A stretch of 64,000 nucleotides of DNA from 'Nostoc azollae' 0708 (GTDB lineage Bacteria; Cyanobacteriota; Cyanobacteriia; Cyanobacteriales; Nostocaceae), in NCBI RefSeq assembly GCF_000196515.1, contig NC_014248.1, positions 4,096,001 through 4,160,000 on the forward strand, given 5' to 3'. This document shows positions 41,032 to 50,719 of this stretch, piece by piece. The notes beneath the pieces were generated by a model, which worked only from the letters and a program-made list of their open reading frames with translations, ran no database searches and was not told the origin of the DNA. Both the position numbers and the translations under genes were made by a program. Position 1 is the stretch's first letter. Every line of letters begins with the position of its first letter.

Positions 41032-41377
41032 AATGATGCTCTTAGTATTGACCCTAAGTTTCCTTAGGGAGCGCGCGCTTGCTGCTTCATAATCTGGCAA
41101 CATAGCCTTATAATCCAGCTTATTAGAAACTAACTTCTCTATGATAATAATGGGTTCTCTCCTAAACGCTTTACGAACTCTTACAGCAGGCATCCCTTCT
41201 TAAAGTTACCCGTTTCTTAACCTTACCCACAATTTCCCAGAATCTATCATTTTAGAGATATGCTAATGTTTATTTTCATAAATCTTTACAATGTGTAAGT
41301 GAGTGGAAATTTATGCACAACATCTGCAATATTTTGGTATTTACGAAAAGACATCCCCAATTCAATTATTGAAGTAA

Positions 41378-41502
41378 CTAGGTAGACACAAAATAAACAT
41401 AACTATGTAACAAAATCTAAATTACTGGAAACCCTTGGGATTGGTTGATTCCCCTTTGCTGCATTCGCCATGACATAGTTATAATTTTTCCGCCCACCTA
41501 CT
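41378..41502 (+). mobile_element. MITE, copy 3 (125 bp)
   Basis: Ends CTAGGTAGACACAAAATAAA and, inverted, AAGTAGGTGGGCGGAAAAAT. Interior nearly identical to copy 2 (TTACTGGAAACCCTTGGGAT, TGGTTGATTCCCC) but without its internal duplication. Inserted next to a Uma2-type remnant. Confidence 0.85.
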
Positions 41503-41753
41503 TAATTGTTACCTGTGGAAACATAGAAATATTAGAAATATATAAACGAATGGGTATACTAAAAGTTTGGTTTTGGAAAGATGGAGTATTAACAATTTCT
41601 GCCTTAAAAGATAATCAATATAACCAGGTTAATCAAAGGGAATTATTACCAGATTTGGATTTAACCTTGTCAACCAAATATATTAATTCAAGAAAGAATC
41701 GTGATTATCATAAATATGACACAAAATCAACTGCAACAAATGTATGGAATTAA
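41503..41753 (+). pseudogene. Uma2-type (DUF820) nuclease, C-terminal remnant
   Basis: Reads IEILEIYKRMGILKVWFWKD, GVLTISALKDNQYNQVNQRE and LLPDLDLTL, the C-terminal third of Uma2 endonucleases (LxxYxRxGVxEVWxW). The N-terminal part and catalytic residues are missing; the MITE directly precedes it. Ends at TAA 41751. Confidence 0.7.
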
Positions 41754-41874
41754 TGATTTCCTCTGGTTAGAAGAGACTATTAAACTTATAAAAACAAAAA
41801 GCTTATAACTTAGAAAATTTAGACTAAGATAATCTAATTAGACCTATCAGGAAAATTAACTTGGAGTCAAAAAA

Positions 41875-42500
41875 ATGGTAGAAGGGAATTTTGAGGGTGT
41901 ACCAAAAGGAAAAATCCACTAAATTAACTATATTCAAGAATATCCACATCCTACAAAACAAATACAGGGAATAACTAACCATCAGTTTCAAGACTTGTTA
42001 GCCCGAACTGAGATGTAGCATAAAAAACTTCAAGGTGACATAGAAAGTGAAAAGATAGGTATAAATCAGAAAGGAGCAGGGGGGAAAGGGAAACTAGAGA
42101 TAAAAGAACAGGTATGTCTATCCTTGTTCTATTTGAGGAAAATGCCAACATTTGAGGTTTTAGGTTTACATTTCAGTATATTGAAAACGGAAGCAAAGGA
42201 CACATTTCATTACTGGCTAGAAATATTACGAAATGTTTTGCCTGCTAGTCTCCTTGAACAGGTAGAAAAACATGATAGTTATTATGCCATGGCGACTCAG
42301 AACAAAAGGCAGGAAACAAAGAGTTGTCTACCAAGGGTATTTTTGTTGAATAGGTCATTAGAGTTGTAAAAATATTCCGGGTACCTGAACAAAGATTTCC
42401 CCTGAATTCCCCAATTTACTCACAAGTGATTCTTACTATTTGTGGTTTAGTCACATTAGGAATTGGTTCATTAGTTTTGCCCATGTCATACATGTTATAG
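41875..42500 (+). pseudogene. DDE_4/HARBI1-like (IS5-group) transposase remnant
   Basis: N-terminal helix-turn-helix part over two frames: GITNHQFQDLLARTEM, KLEIKEQVCLSLFYLRKMPT, FEVLGLHFSILKTEAKDTFH and YWLEILRNVLPASLLEQ (to about 42285). The C-terminal end follows after a deletion of the DDE centre: VVKIFRVPEQRFPLNSPIYS, QVILTICGLVTLGIGSLVLP to TAG 42498. Dead element; no target duplication could be identified. Confidence 0.7.
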
Positions 42501-42752
42501 ATATGAGCTCAGTTATGAATTTGTCATCAACATGTTCATGGATAGGAACTATCAGTTACTATTCCCAACCCTAATTCTTTCCTTGGCTCTTTCCTCATCT
42601 TAACACTATGGAAAGCCAGATACAGACTCCTTTGTAAATTTTCGGACCTCTCTCTTGTAAATTTAGCAGCATTGCCACAGGAGCAAAAGTCTTCTTTGAG
42701 AGCAGGGATATAAAGTTTGCAGGTATTGTATCCGACACTAAAACGTATTGCG

Positions 42753-42866
42753 TCACAACCAGAACCCCAAAACCTCTACGTAACTCCCCTTAATACTACC
42801 CGCTCCTTGATAAGTTGCGTCGGCAAATAGGCTAACAAAACCAAGTAAAATCACAAACTTCAAAGC
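42753..42866 (-). pseudogene. MFS transporter, N-terminal remnant
   Basis: Minus strand reads LKFVILLGFVSLFADATYQG and AGSIKGSYVEVLGF before a TGA at 42753. The phrase FVSLFADxTYxGARSITGPYL is the opening of a cyanobacterial MFS permease family. Only about 36 codons are recognisable and no other helices are found. The rest of 42501-43048 shows no gene. Confidence 0.5.
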
Positions 42867-43048
42867 TGCTGCTTTCTCTGGTATACCCTATATCTGTTAA
42901 TTGCTACCTCAACAATTAAAACACGGGATACTACGAAAAAATGCTTAAGTTTGAGCTTTCTAAAGCTGGACTAATAGTTAACCTTATTCCCTATTTACGC
43001 TGCTGTGGGAAATACTCAAATCCAAAATCCAAAGTCTAAAATCTCAAA

Positions 43049-43438
43049 TTAATCATCTTCATATTCTGCCCAAGAATTAGGAGTCTCCGATACTGCTACC
43101 TTCAGTTTTACATCTTGTGGTAATCGCTTTTTGGTTTCAGCATAAATATATTTAGCAATCATCTCCGCAGTTGTTTCATATTCAGGTGGTAAAACTTCAT
43201 TGAGAACACAGTGATCTAAACCTCCTTTAGTAACATCTTTTTTAGCCCAACGTAAGCTTCTAAAATCAGCAACCATCACGGGGTGAGGACAGTATTCTGA
43301 AGAATTTAATTGTGAAGATTTTGCTTCAATTTTGACTCTATAAGTATGACCGTGCATTCTCCCACAAGGACCGTTATAGTCCTTGATGTAGTGGGCGCTA
43401 TCAAACGTAAATTCTGTTAATAATTTCCATTGTGGCAT
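43049..43438 (-). CDS. queD: 6-carboxytetrahydropterin synthase QueD / PTPS family
   Basis: About 129 residues from ATG 43438 (MPQWKLLTEFTFDSAHYI); an upstream start at 43450 adds four. Zinc ligands are His in FDSAHYI and MHGHTYRV, and the catalytic Cys is in GPCGRMHGHTY. The Asp/His relay is in GGLDHCVLNEVLP, and the Glu that anchors the pterin is in VAVSETPNSWAEYED. QueD makes 6-carboxy-5,6,7,8-tetrahydropterin for queuosine. A relation to PTPS of pteridine glycosides cannot be excluded. Intact gene in a decayed stretch. Confidence 0.88.
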   Translation of the reverse strand: MPQWKLLTEFTFDSAHYIKDYNGPCGRMHGHTYRVKIEAKSSQLNSSEYCPHPVMVADFRSLRWAKKDVTKGGLDHCVLNEVLPPEYETTAEMIAKYIYAETKKRLPQDVKLKVAVSETPNSWAEYEDD

Positions 43439-43450
43439 CTTAAATATCAC

Positions 43451-43870
43451 CTATATCGGTTCGATTCATGGACTTACTTGTAAAGACAGATAAATCTTCA
43501 CATTCAAAGGGAAAGTTTAACCTAAATTTGTACTGATGTGAACTCAATCTTTGCTTATCCCGTATTTCTTAGTAAGAAGATTGTAAGCATCAAAAACAAA
43601 TCCAGTATATCTATGGCTAGTAGATGTATAATTTACCTGACCTTAACAGCAGCAACCAACTAATCATCAATCTACAGTTGGTGTTAACTGCTATTGAGAA
43701 ACCTAAATTTACAAAACTACAACTGCTTGACATACAGGATATTGCAGGTAAATCAAGCACAAAATAGGCGTGACAACACCATTCATGAATGGAATTTTGC
43801 TCTTGACTGCTGCTGCAAGGTTTGCGTTATTTTCTCTGGGCAATTTTTTCATCAAATTTGAGGAGTACAA
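43451..43870. other. Intergenic region, no gene
   Basis: About 420 bases with no coding signal on either strand. AGGAG at 43861 is the ribosome site of the desaturase-like pseudogene that follows. Confidence 0.35.
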
Positions 43871-44370
43871 ATGCTTGAGGTTGTTGTTGTTGTTGCTTCG
43901 TTGTTACTGTCTTTAGGCGATTTCCTTTCAACTTTCTTTAATATCATGTACCTCAGTACGTTTTTGGTAGCTTTCATTTGACAACACACCACTCTTGGAA
44001 AAAGGACTTTCGCCACTATGCTATTTTAACATTCAATTATCAGGTGCTTTTAGATGGTATTTTAGGTGCGTTACCATACTTACTGGTAGCGTTATCCTCG
44101 TGGACATCATCTCATCTCAGTGTAATCTCCGGTTTGTTGTTGGGTCAATTTCATGTATCGTGGAGACATATCAATGCTTTGAGTTGGCAAATACCTAAAT
44201 TCATAACTTTGTTTTGTCAGTTGTTATTTATTACTACTCATGAAGAACATTGACTACACCATCAGAAAACTAATTTGGGTTTTGGCGATATTTTTACATT
44301 TTTTGATCAACCGGCTAAAATCCGGCTACGCTGGTTGCGCTTACTCAGACTTTATAAGAACTTGGGCTAA
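43871..44370 (+). pseudogene. Sterol desaturase-like (fatty acid hydroxylase superfamily) gene, broken
   Basis: MLEVVVVVASLLLSLGDFLS from ATG 43871, a shift near 43940, then YVFGSFHLTTHHSWKKDFRH with the first His box, YAILTFNYQVLLDGILGALP, LLLGQFHVSWRHINALSWQ, and FITTHEEH followed by a TGA in place of Trp and LHHQKTNLGFGDIFTFFDQP. The end is LRWLRLLRLYKNLG at TAA 44368. His clusters HxxxHH and LHH mark the di-iron hydroxylase/desaturase superfamily of integral membrane proteins. One shift and one nonsense are clear; the N-terminus is short compared with relatives. Confidence 0.7.
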
Positions 44371-44613
44371 AAACTCTTGAAGTTGAGTTTTGAAGGTTCG
44401 CAAGAAAATTCGGACTTCTAGTAGCCATATTGTTGCAGAACAGAATCACAGATATGAGAATTTCAAGGACAAGGTATGGCAGAAAATGAACGGGACAAAA
44501 TACGCCACCTATCGCTTGTCCGAGATACAGAAGGACAGCGAACTATCCCCCTGTTAGAGGCTACGTACTCTTTGGGAAGGGATACTAGAAACGCTATTGT
44601 TCTCCGTTCTCAG

Positions 44614-44662
44614 TCAGTATCAAGACAGCACGCAATTTTATTGCGTGCTGTCTTGATACTGA
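44614..44662. repeat. Perfect 23-bp inverted duplication in the FHA coding region
   Basis: Left arm TCAGTATCAAGACAGCACGC plus AAT, loop TTT, right arm the exact inverse. The left arm is normal FHA coding sequence (SVSRQHAIL); the right arm replaces native codons and brings a TAA. It looks like a quasipalindrome corrected to perfection by template switching. Confidence 0.85.
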
Positions 44663-45080
44663 AATAAATATGGGTTTCGGATTATTTATGGTGACTTCAA
44701 AGGGAAAAGAAGTACCAAAGGCATATTTATTAATGGCACTAAACAGTTTTCTCATAACCTCCAGCATGGAGACACGGTTGCTTTTGGCAATCCCCAAGCA
44801 CAAGCTAAATACTATGCTATTTCCAACTTGTCAGAGGAGGCATTTGGCGCTTCTTGTTCATCTGGAGACTTGTCTGGGTTTCTTTTAGCTCAAGGAAATC
44901 CTGGTAATCATTTTGATACTCTCATTATTCATGAGACTGGCATTGAAGGATCTGGTGATGCTGTTTTAACTCGATTGGCCTCTTTTCCACAACTGATACC
45001 CAATCCAATTATCGAAATGGATTCCGAAGGAAATGTTACCTATTTGAATCCAGCAGCAAGTCGTAAGTTTCCCAGACTCA

Positions 45081-45118
45081 GGGAAATTGGTAAAGAACAG
45101 GGAAATTGGTAAAGAACA
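45081..45118 (+). repeat. 19-bp tandem duplication causing a frameshift
   Basis: Two adjacent copies of GGGAAATTGGTAAAGAACA. 19 is not a multiple of three, so the PAS frame is lost and ends at TAA 45110. Removing one copy restores REIGKEHPILAELGINFG. Confidence 0.85.
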
Positions 45119-47207
45119 CCCAATTTTGGCAGAACTAGGGATAAATTTTTGGACAAGCTGTTTATTACTTACCATAAACTGATTTAATTAAAACGTCTAT
45201 AATTAGATATATTACTGAGGAGAACAAAGCATAAGCAGAATTACGACAGCGAGATCGCTTGCTGCAAGGAGTTGCTGAAGCTGCCAATTATTTACTCGCA
45301 GAAATGAACTATGAAATAGCAATACAAAAAGCACTTGCTACCTTTGGCGCAGCTGCCAATAGCGAGCGCATCTATCTTTTTCAAAACCATCCCCATCACC
45401 TAACAGGGGACATGGCAATGAGCCTACAGTTTGAATGGACAAAAACTGGCACCCCATCATGCCAACACCTTTGGCAAAATCAGTCTTATCAAACTTCTGG
45501 GCTAGAGCGTTGGTACAATAATCTATCAATTGGACAGCCCATTAGCCGACTCCTCCAAGAGTTTCCCACCACAGAAAAACAACTCCTGAGTCGAGACAAA
45601 ATTCAGTCTATCCTGTTTGTACCCCTGGGATTAGACGAAGATTTTTGGGGCTACCTGGGTTTAGCAGACTGTACCTCTCAGCGTCATTGGTCAACCCATG
45701 AAAAATCTAGTGGATTGACCATGGCCGCTATTATCAGCGGCCCTCGTCAGCGTCAGCAGGTAGAAGAAGAATTCGTTACCAAGCCCTGCATGACCTACTT
45801 ACCAGTTTGCCCAATCGCTTGCAGTTTAACGATCTACTTACCAAAGCAATAGATCAAGCAATTGAAGATTAAGAGCAAAACTGTCTAGCTGTCATGTTCC
45901 TCGATCTAGATCGTTTCAGAATCATCAATGACACCTTGGGACACACACTAGGAGACGAATTATTACAAAACGTTGCCCAAAGAATCCGACACTGCGTGAG
46001 ATTAGGAGACATTATTGCTCGTTGGGGAGGTGATGAGTTTACCCTCCTACTCCCTCAAATCTCTAATAGCGAAGAAGTTATCCAGGCATCTACGAGAATT
46101 TTAGCAGCCTTGGAAAATCCCTTTTATTTGCACGGACACGAACTTTACATAAGTGCCAGTCTGGGCATAGCCATGGTCAATGAACAAAGTCCTAATGCTG
46201 AAAACCTAATCCAGCATGCAGATGCCGCTTTATACTACGCCAAAGACGAAGGCAGAAATAACTACCAGTTTTATAGAAAATCCCTGAGTACAAAAACTCC
46301 TGAACTCTTGAGTTTAGATAAAAGCTTACGCCATGCTCTAGAACGAGAAGAATTTCTCCTGTATTACCAGCCACGGGTTAACATCATCACAGAAGAAATT
46401 ACTGGCATGGAAGCTCTATTGCGCTGGTATCACCCAGAAATGGGAATCGTTGCTCCCAGCGTGTTTATTCCTTTAGCAGAAGCTAGTGGATTAATTATCC
46501 CCATCGGTGAATGGGTACTTAAACAAGCCTGTGCTCAAAATAAAGCTTGGGAAAATGCAGGTTTCCCACCCATGACGGTGGCAGTAAACCTTTCACTCAA
46601 GCAGTTTCGCCAACCCAAACTGGTGGAAATAGTAGCAGGGATTTTACACGTAACAGATCTTGATCTGCAATTTTTGGAGTTAGAAATTACAGAAACAACT
46701 GCCATTCAGGATATATAATTTACCACAACTGTACCGGAACATTTAGAGGCCATGGGTGTACTCATTTCCATAGATGATTTTGGTACAGGTCATTCTTCTC
46801 GTCACCGTCTACAGGTTTTACCACTCCACAATCTAAAAATCGACAAGTCTTTTGTCAGCGAACTGACCACAGATGATAAAGTAGCTCATATCATCAAGGC
46901 TATAGTTGACTTAGGAAGGAGTTTAGGTTTAAAGCTGACTTCTGAGGGAGTAGAAAAACCTGAAGAACTAAATTTCTTGAGGTCGATTAATTGTGATGAC
47001 GTGCGTGCAAGGATATCTGTTCTATAAACCGCTGTCTATCCAACAAGTAACAGAACTGATGTCCAATAAAAAAATGGTGAATTGTAGGGCTATAGTAGTC
47101 TGTCAACCCAAAAGTGACGGGTGAAGGTAAGCAGGGGAAGCAGGGGAAGAAGAGAAATTTTTTTCCTGTCATTACCTGTCAAAATGTCTTAGACAGGTAA
47201 TGACAGC

Positions 47208-47351
47208 ACGGGGTAAATAAACCAACCATTCCAAATCTCTGAAAAGCTCATAACGTATACATTTTGAATTTTTTTGGGGCAGCCTGCTGGAACCAATATT
47301 TTGTTAGCTTAGCTCTTATGAAAGAAGGATTTTGAATTCACGGCGGTACTA
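47208..47351 (+). repeat. 144-bp dispersed repeat, copy 2
   Basis: Same length and clear end-to-end alignment with 14579-14722: starts ACGGGGTAAATAAA, contains GCAGCCTGCTGGAA and GCTTAGCTCTTATGAAAGAA, ends GAATTCACGGCGGTACTA. No inverted terminal repeat or ORF. Confidence 0.75.
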
Positions 47352-47418
47352 GTAGGGGGAAAGAACAACCTTTACCCTTGCCTTAAAAAGTCTAATTACT
47401 TTTTTCAGAGGAAATACT

Positions 47419-47631
47419 ATGGAGCGTTCAAAAATAGTTGCAATTATTACAGGTGCAATTTCTATTCTTTTAGCTATTGCCTATCTTATTATTGTCCAAA
47501 TCCTCGATTATCGTGATATGCATCCAGCCCCTATTATGCAAATAATTTTAGATTTGGGCATTGGGCATTGGGCATTGGGCATTGAAAATTACTTTTTTAT
47601 CCTTCTAGAACTCCTGACTCGTGACTCCTGA
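47419..47631 (+). CDS. Small single-span membrane protein with repeat-derived tail
   Basis: Starts MERSKIVAIITGAISILLAI at ATG 47419 with a ribosome site (AGAGGAAAT) just upstream. One membrane span covers about residues 7-27. The N-terminal 40 residues (to MHPAPIMQII) resemble a conserved cyanobacterial small protein. From about residue 45 the frame is made of a GGGCATT simple repeat (DLGIGHWALGIE) and runs to a chance stop, so the natural C-terminus was probably replaced by the repeat. Role unknown. Confidence 0.6.
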   Translation: MERSKIVAIITGAISILLAIAYLIIVQILDYRDMHPAPIMQIILDLGIGHWALGIENYFFILLELLTRDS

Positions 47632-47712
47632 ATTCTTACAACTAATTTCTCAAACATTCTGACTCGTGACTCGTGACTCCTGACTCGTGACTCCTGACTC
47701 GTGACTCCTGAC
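47555..47712. repeat. Simple tandem repeats: GGGCATT x4 and a CTCGTGACTCCTGA series
   Basis: 47555-47586 is a heptamer (TGGGCAT) repeat; 47658-47712 has three to four copies of a 14-base unit GACTCGTGACTCCT. Both are short tandem repeats of the type common in Nostocales. Units are contiguous without spacers, so this is not a CRISPR array. Confidence 0.85.
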
Positions 47713-47990
47713 ACTCCTTCTATAGCCATAGAGTTTTATCAATATTATTTATTCGATAATCCAATCCATAGAACTATAAGAATAAATTAGAGGAAATATC
47801 GTGTATTTATCTAATCAACTAATTCCCTTTTGGTACAAATAACGGTAAGCTATAGCTAACAATATTAAGCAAAGATAAATTTGCCGTATTTTCACCACTA
47901 GAATCTACTTTTCATAACTAGAATCTACAGGGATCAACCAAAAATAGATTTCTGTTAGAAATTTTCCATACTAAATATAGAGGTGAATTC
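47713..47990. other. Promoter region of the CO2-uptake operon
   Basis: AT-rich DNA upstream of ndhF, with a direct repeat of CACTAGAATCTAC-like sequence near 47895-47925 (ACTAGAATCTAC twice, 20 bases apart), which could be an operator. No gene. The operator idea is inference. Confidence 0.35.
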
Positions 47991-49850
47991 ATGTTTGAAT
48001 CCTTGCTAGAGACCGTTTGGTTGGTCCCTTGCTATGCTTTATTAGGTGGTATTTTAGCCTTGCCTTGGTCGCCGGGAGTTATTCGGCGCACAGGGCCAAG
48101 ACCAGCTGGTTACGTCAATTTAATTATGACGTTATTATCTTTTGTGCATTCCGTTTTGGCGTTCACCGCCATTTGGAATCAACCAGCAAAACAAGTATTA
48201 ATACCTTGGCTATCCACCGCTGGTTTAAACCTGACTATCAATGTAGAAATATCTGCCATCACGGTAGGTGCATTAATTGTGATTACAGGTTTAAATTTCC
48301 TAGCCCAAATATATGCTGTGGGCTACATGGAAATGGATTGGGGGTGGGGACGTTTCTATTCTTTACTAGGATTATTTGAAGCTGGGTTATCTGCCTTAGC
48401 TTTATGTAACAACCTGTTCTTTAGTTATGTAATCCTGGAAATTCTCACTTTAGGAACCTACTTATTAGTGGGTTTATGGTTTAGTCAACCCCTGGTTGTG
48501 AGTGGTGCGCGAGATGCGTTTTTAACCAAGCGGGTTGGTGACTTGTTCTTGCTAATGGGAGTTCTGGGACTTTGGACTTTAGCCGGAACTTGGGACTATC
48601 AAGATTTAGCAATATGGGCGCAAACTGCGAAACTAGACCCCACAATTATTACCTTAGTTTGTTTAGCGTTAATTGCCGGTCCCATGGGTAAATGCGCCCA
48701 GTTCCCCTTACATCTATGGTTAGATGAAGCCATGGAAGGGCCTGTTCCCAGTACGATTTTGCGGAACTCAGTGGTAGTAGCCAGTGGTGCATGGGTGCTG
48801 ATTAAATTACAACCTGTGTTTAGTTTGTCCCCTGTAGCTTCTTCTGCCATGGTGGCCATTGGTGCAGTCACAGCTATTGGTGGTTCATTAATTGCGATCG
48901 CTCAAGTTGACATCAAACGCTGTTTATCCTATTCTGTCAGTGCTTACATGGGATTGGTTTTTATCGCGGTAGGTACACAACAAGATGACGCAGCATTATT
49001 ATTAGTCCTCACTCACGCCATCTCTGCTCCACTTTTAGTCATGAGTACAGGTGGTATTGTTTGGAATAGCGTCACCCAAGATGTTACCCAACTTGGTGGT
49101 TTATGGTCACGTCGTCCCATTTCCAGTTTAGCATTTATTGTCGGGACATTAGGTTTAATTGGTTTCCCCCCTCTAGGCAGTTTTTGGGCATTAATGGAAT
49201 TAGCTGATGGATTATGGGGAACACACCCTTGGTTAGTAGGCATTGTTATTGGTGTTAACGCTTTAACCGCCTTTAGTTTAACCAGAGAATTCGGTTTAAT
49301 CTTTGCTGGTAAACCTAAACAAATGAGTGAACGTTCACCAGAAGCCATTTGGTTGATGGTTTTACCAATGATGGTTTTATTTGGCTTGGTTTTACATCTG
49401 CCTTTACTGTTGCAAAGTTTATCTTTATTACCAAATTGGGCAATCTTAAATAAAGATGTAGCACTACTTTTAATTTGGTCTAGTATCTTCGGTTGCAGTA
49501 TTGGTGGCGTAATTTATATAGGCAACATTTCTAAACCAGTCCACTTACCCTGGCAGGGTTTACAAGACTTACTTGCTTATGATTTTTACACACCTAAACT
49601 TTATAAAATCACCATCATTTTTGGAGTAGCTCAACTTGCCAAATTAGCCGATATAGTGGATCTATTTGTTGTAGATGGCATAGTTAACTTTGTCGGTTTA
49701 TTCTCCCTACTAGGTGGTGAAGGCTTAAAGTACAGCACCAATGGACAAACCCAATTTTACGCCTTCACTGTTTTATTAGGTGTGGGAGTTTTAGGTGCTT
49801 GGGTAACATGGCCTTTCTGGGGTGTGCAGTTCATAGATTTAGTTTTTTAA
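47991..49850 (+). CDS. ndhF: NAD(P)H-quinone oxidoreductase subunit F (CO2-uptake type, NdhF3/NdhF4)
   Basis: 619 residues, highly hydrophobic, with the Nqo12/NdhF proton-channel core (SYVILEILTLGTYLLVGLWF, FLTKRVGDLFLLMGVLGLW, CAQFPLHLWLDEAMEGPVPS, SYSVSAYMGLVFIAVGTQQ). Start ATG 47991. In the NDH-1MS complexes of thylakoids this subunit joins NdhD and a Cup protein to drive CO2 hydration. Co-transcription with a carbonic anhydrase, ndhD and a CO2-hydration protein places it in that group rather than respiratory NDH-1. The gene set lacks a cupS, which favours the constitutive NdhF4 form. No lesion. Confidence 0.9.
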   Translation: MFESLLETVWLVPCYALLGGILALPWSPGVIRRTGPRPAGYVNLIMTLLSFVHSVLAFTAIWNQPAKQVLIPWLSTAGLNLTINVEISAITVGALIVITGLNFLAQIYAVGYMEMDWGWGRFYSLLGLFEAGLSALALCNNLFFSYVILEILTLGTYLLVGLWFSQPLVVSGARDAFLTKRVGDLFLLMGVLGLWTLAGTWDYQDLAIWAQTAKLDPTIITLVCLALIAGPMGKCAQFPLHLWLDEAMEGPVPSTILRNSVVVASGAWVLIKLQPVFSLSPVASSAMVAIGAVTAIGGSLIAIAQVDIKRCLSYSVSAYMGLVFIAVGTQQDDAALLLVLTHAISAPLLVMSTGGIVWNSVTQDVTQLGGLWSRRPISSLAFIVGTLGLIGFPPLGSFWALMELADGLWGTHPWLVGIVIGVNALTAFSLTREFGLIFAGKPKQMSERSPEAIWLMVLPMMVLFGLVLHLPLLLQSLSLLPNWAILNKDVALLLIWSSIFGCSIGGVIYIGNISKPVHLPWQGLQDLLAYDFYTPKLYKITIIFGVAQLAKLADIVDLFVVDGIVNFVGLFSLLGGEGLKYSTNGQTQFYAFTVLLGVGVLGAWVTWPFWGVQFIDLVF

Positions 49851-49918
49851 ACACCTATAATTTAGATTGGTAATCCCAATCTACAATAAGAACTGACGTT
49901 TTAGTTGTAAAAAATCTA

Positions 49919-50629
49919 GTGAATACCAAACATCGAAACAAAAATCTTTCCAGAAGAAATTTACTGCAATTAGGCACAGGTTTAATTGGCGTAGGAGTCG
50001 CTGTAGGAGTTGGTTCAAACTTAGTTCAACCTGAAGTTGCCACCCCACAAAATATTACTGAACCCGACGAGGCACTACAGGCATTACTGGATGGTAACGA
50101 CAGATTTGCCAGCAGAAAACGCCGCTATGGACACCAAAGTTATTCACGATTACAGGAAGTTGCCAAAGGTCAAAAACCCTTTGCTTCTATTCTAGGTTGT
50201 GCAGATTCAAGAGTACCTTCAGAAATAGTTTTTGACCAGGGTTTAGGTGATTTATTTGTCTGTCGTATTGCTGGTAATGTTGCTACATCAGAAGAAATTG
50301 GCAGTCTAGAATATGGGAGTTTAGTATTAGGAGTAAAAGTGATTATGGTACTAGGACATGAAAGATGTGGTGCTGTAAGTGCCACGCTTAAAGGCGAAGA
50401 AGTACCAGGACAAATTGGTAGCTTATTACAGGCAATTAAGCCCGGATTGGAAAAATCTAAAGAACAACCAGGAGATAAATTAGAAAACGCCTGTAAAGCT
50501 AATATCCTGGTGCAAATTGAGAAATTGAGATCATCACCAGTGCTATCGGAATTAATCAAGTCTAATAAACTCAAAATAGTAGGCGGTTATTACGACTTAG
50601 ATAGTGGTAAAGTTACCTTAGTAAGTTAA
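49919..50629 (+). CDS. Beta-carbonic anhydrase with Tat-like leader (EcaB-like)
   Basis: 236 residues from GTG 49919. N-terminus has a twin-arginine motif (LSRRNLLQLGTGLIGVGVAV) followed by a hydrophobic stretch, suggesting export to the thylakoid lumen or periplasm. Zinc site: C94 and D96/R98 in GCADSRVP, H147 and C150 in VLGHERCGAV. The enzyme interconverts CO2 and bicarbonate. In Synechocystis a thylakoid-linked carbonic anhydrase, EcaB (slr0051), is reported to interact with CupA/CupB-type NDH-1. Its position between ndhF and ndhD fits this. Gap to ndhF 68 bases, to ndhD 90 bases (with ACCAATT repeats). Intact. Confidence 0.88.
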   Translation: MNTKHRNKNLSRRNLLQLGTGLIGVGVAVGVGSNLVQPEVATPQNITEPDEALQALLDGNDRFASRKRRYGHQSYSRLQEVAKGQKPFASILGCADSRVPSEIVFDQGLGDLFVCRIAGNVATSEEIGSLEYGSLVLGVKVIMVLGHERCGAVSATLKGEEVPGQIGSLLQAIKPGLEKSKEQPGDKLENACKANILVQIEKLRSSPVLSELIKSNKLKIVGGYYDLDSGKVTLVS

Positions 50630-50719
50630 TTCATTTAACTCAATTGGTAAAAGGTTTTTTGAATACAAAAACCTTTTACCAATTAGTAATCACCAATTAC
50701 CAATTACCAATTACCAATT

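Larger units (their letters stand above)
44476..47124 (+). pseudogene. FHA-PAS-GAF-GGDEF-EAL cyclic-di-GMP enzyme, broken in at least six places
   Basis: FHA part from ATG 44476 (YSLGRDTRNAIVLRSQSVSR), cut by an inverted duplication at 44614; FHA rest KYGFRIIYGDFKGK; PAS-like PNPIIEMDSEGNVTYLNPAA to 45080, cut by a 19-bp tandem duplication; GAF region 45259-45740 (AIQKALATFGAAANSERIYL); GGDEF domain 45894-46310 with RWGGDEFTLLLPQISN; EAL domain from 46330 with EALLRWYHPE, TVAVNLSLKQF, a TAA-like stop near 46716 and DDFGTGHSS. End at TGA 47122. Both catalytic motifs are complete, so the ancestor could make and degrade cyclic-di-GMP. All domains are in separate frames now. Confidence 0.85.

Noticed and set aside
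41031-41193. N-terminal extension MPAVRVRKAFRREP of the methyltransferase-like ORF as part of the protein
   Set aside because: No family features, a strong small hairpin and a GC-only run in the DNA, and the domain begins naturally at the ATG at 41031.
42501-43048. A second gene between the transposase remnant and queD
   Set aside because: Only a 36-codon MFS-like piece is readable; the rest has stops in all frames.
44594-44803. Minus-strand ORF over the FHA region
   Set aside because: It exists because the inverted duplication encodes the same text on both strands (SVSRQHAI... appears again); a mirror shadow.
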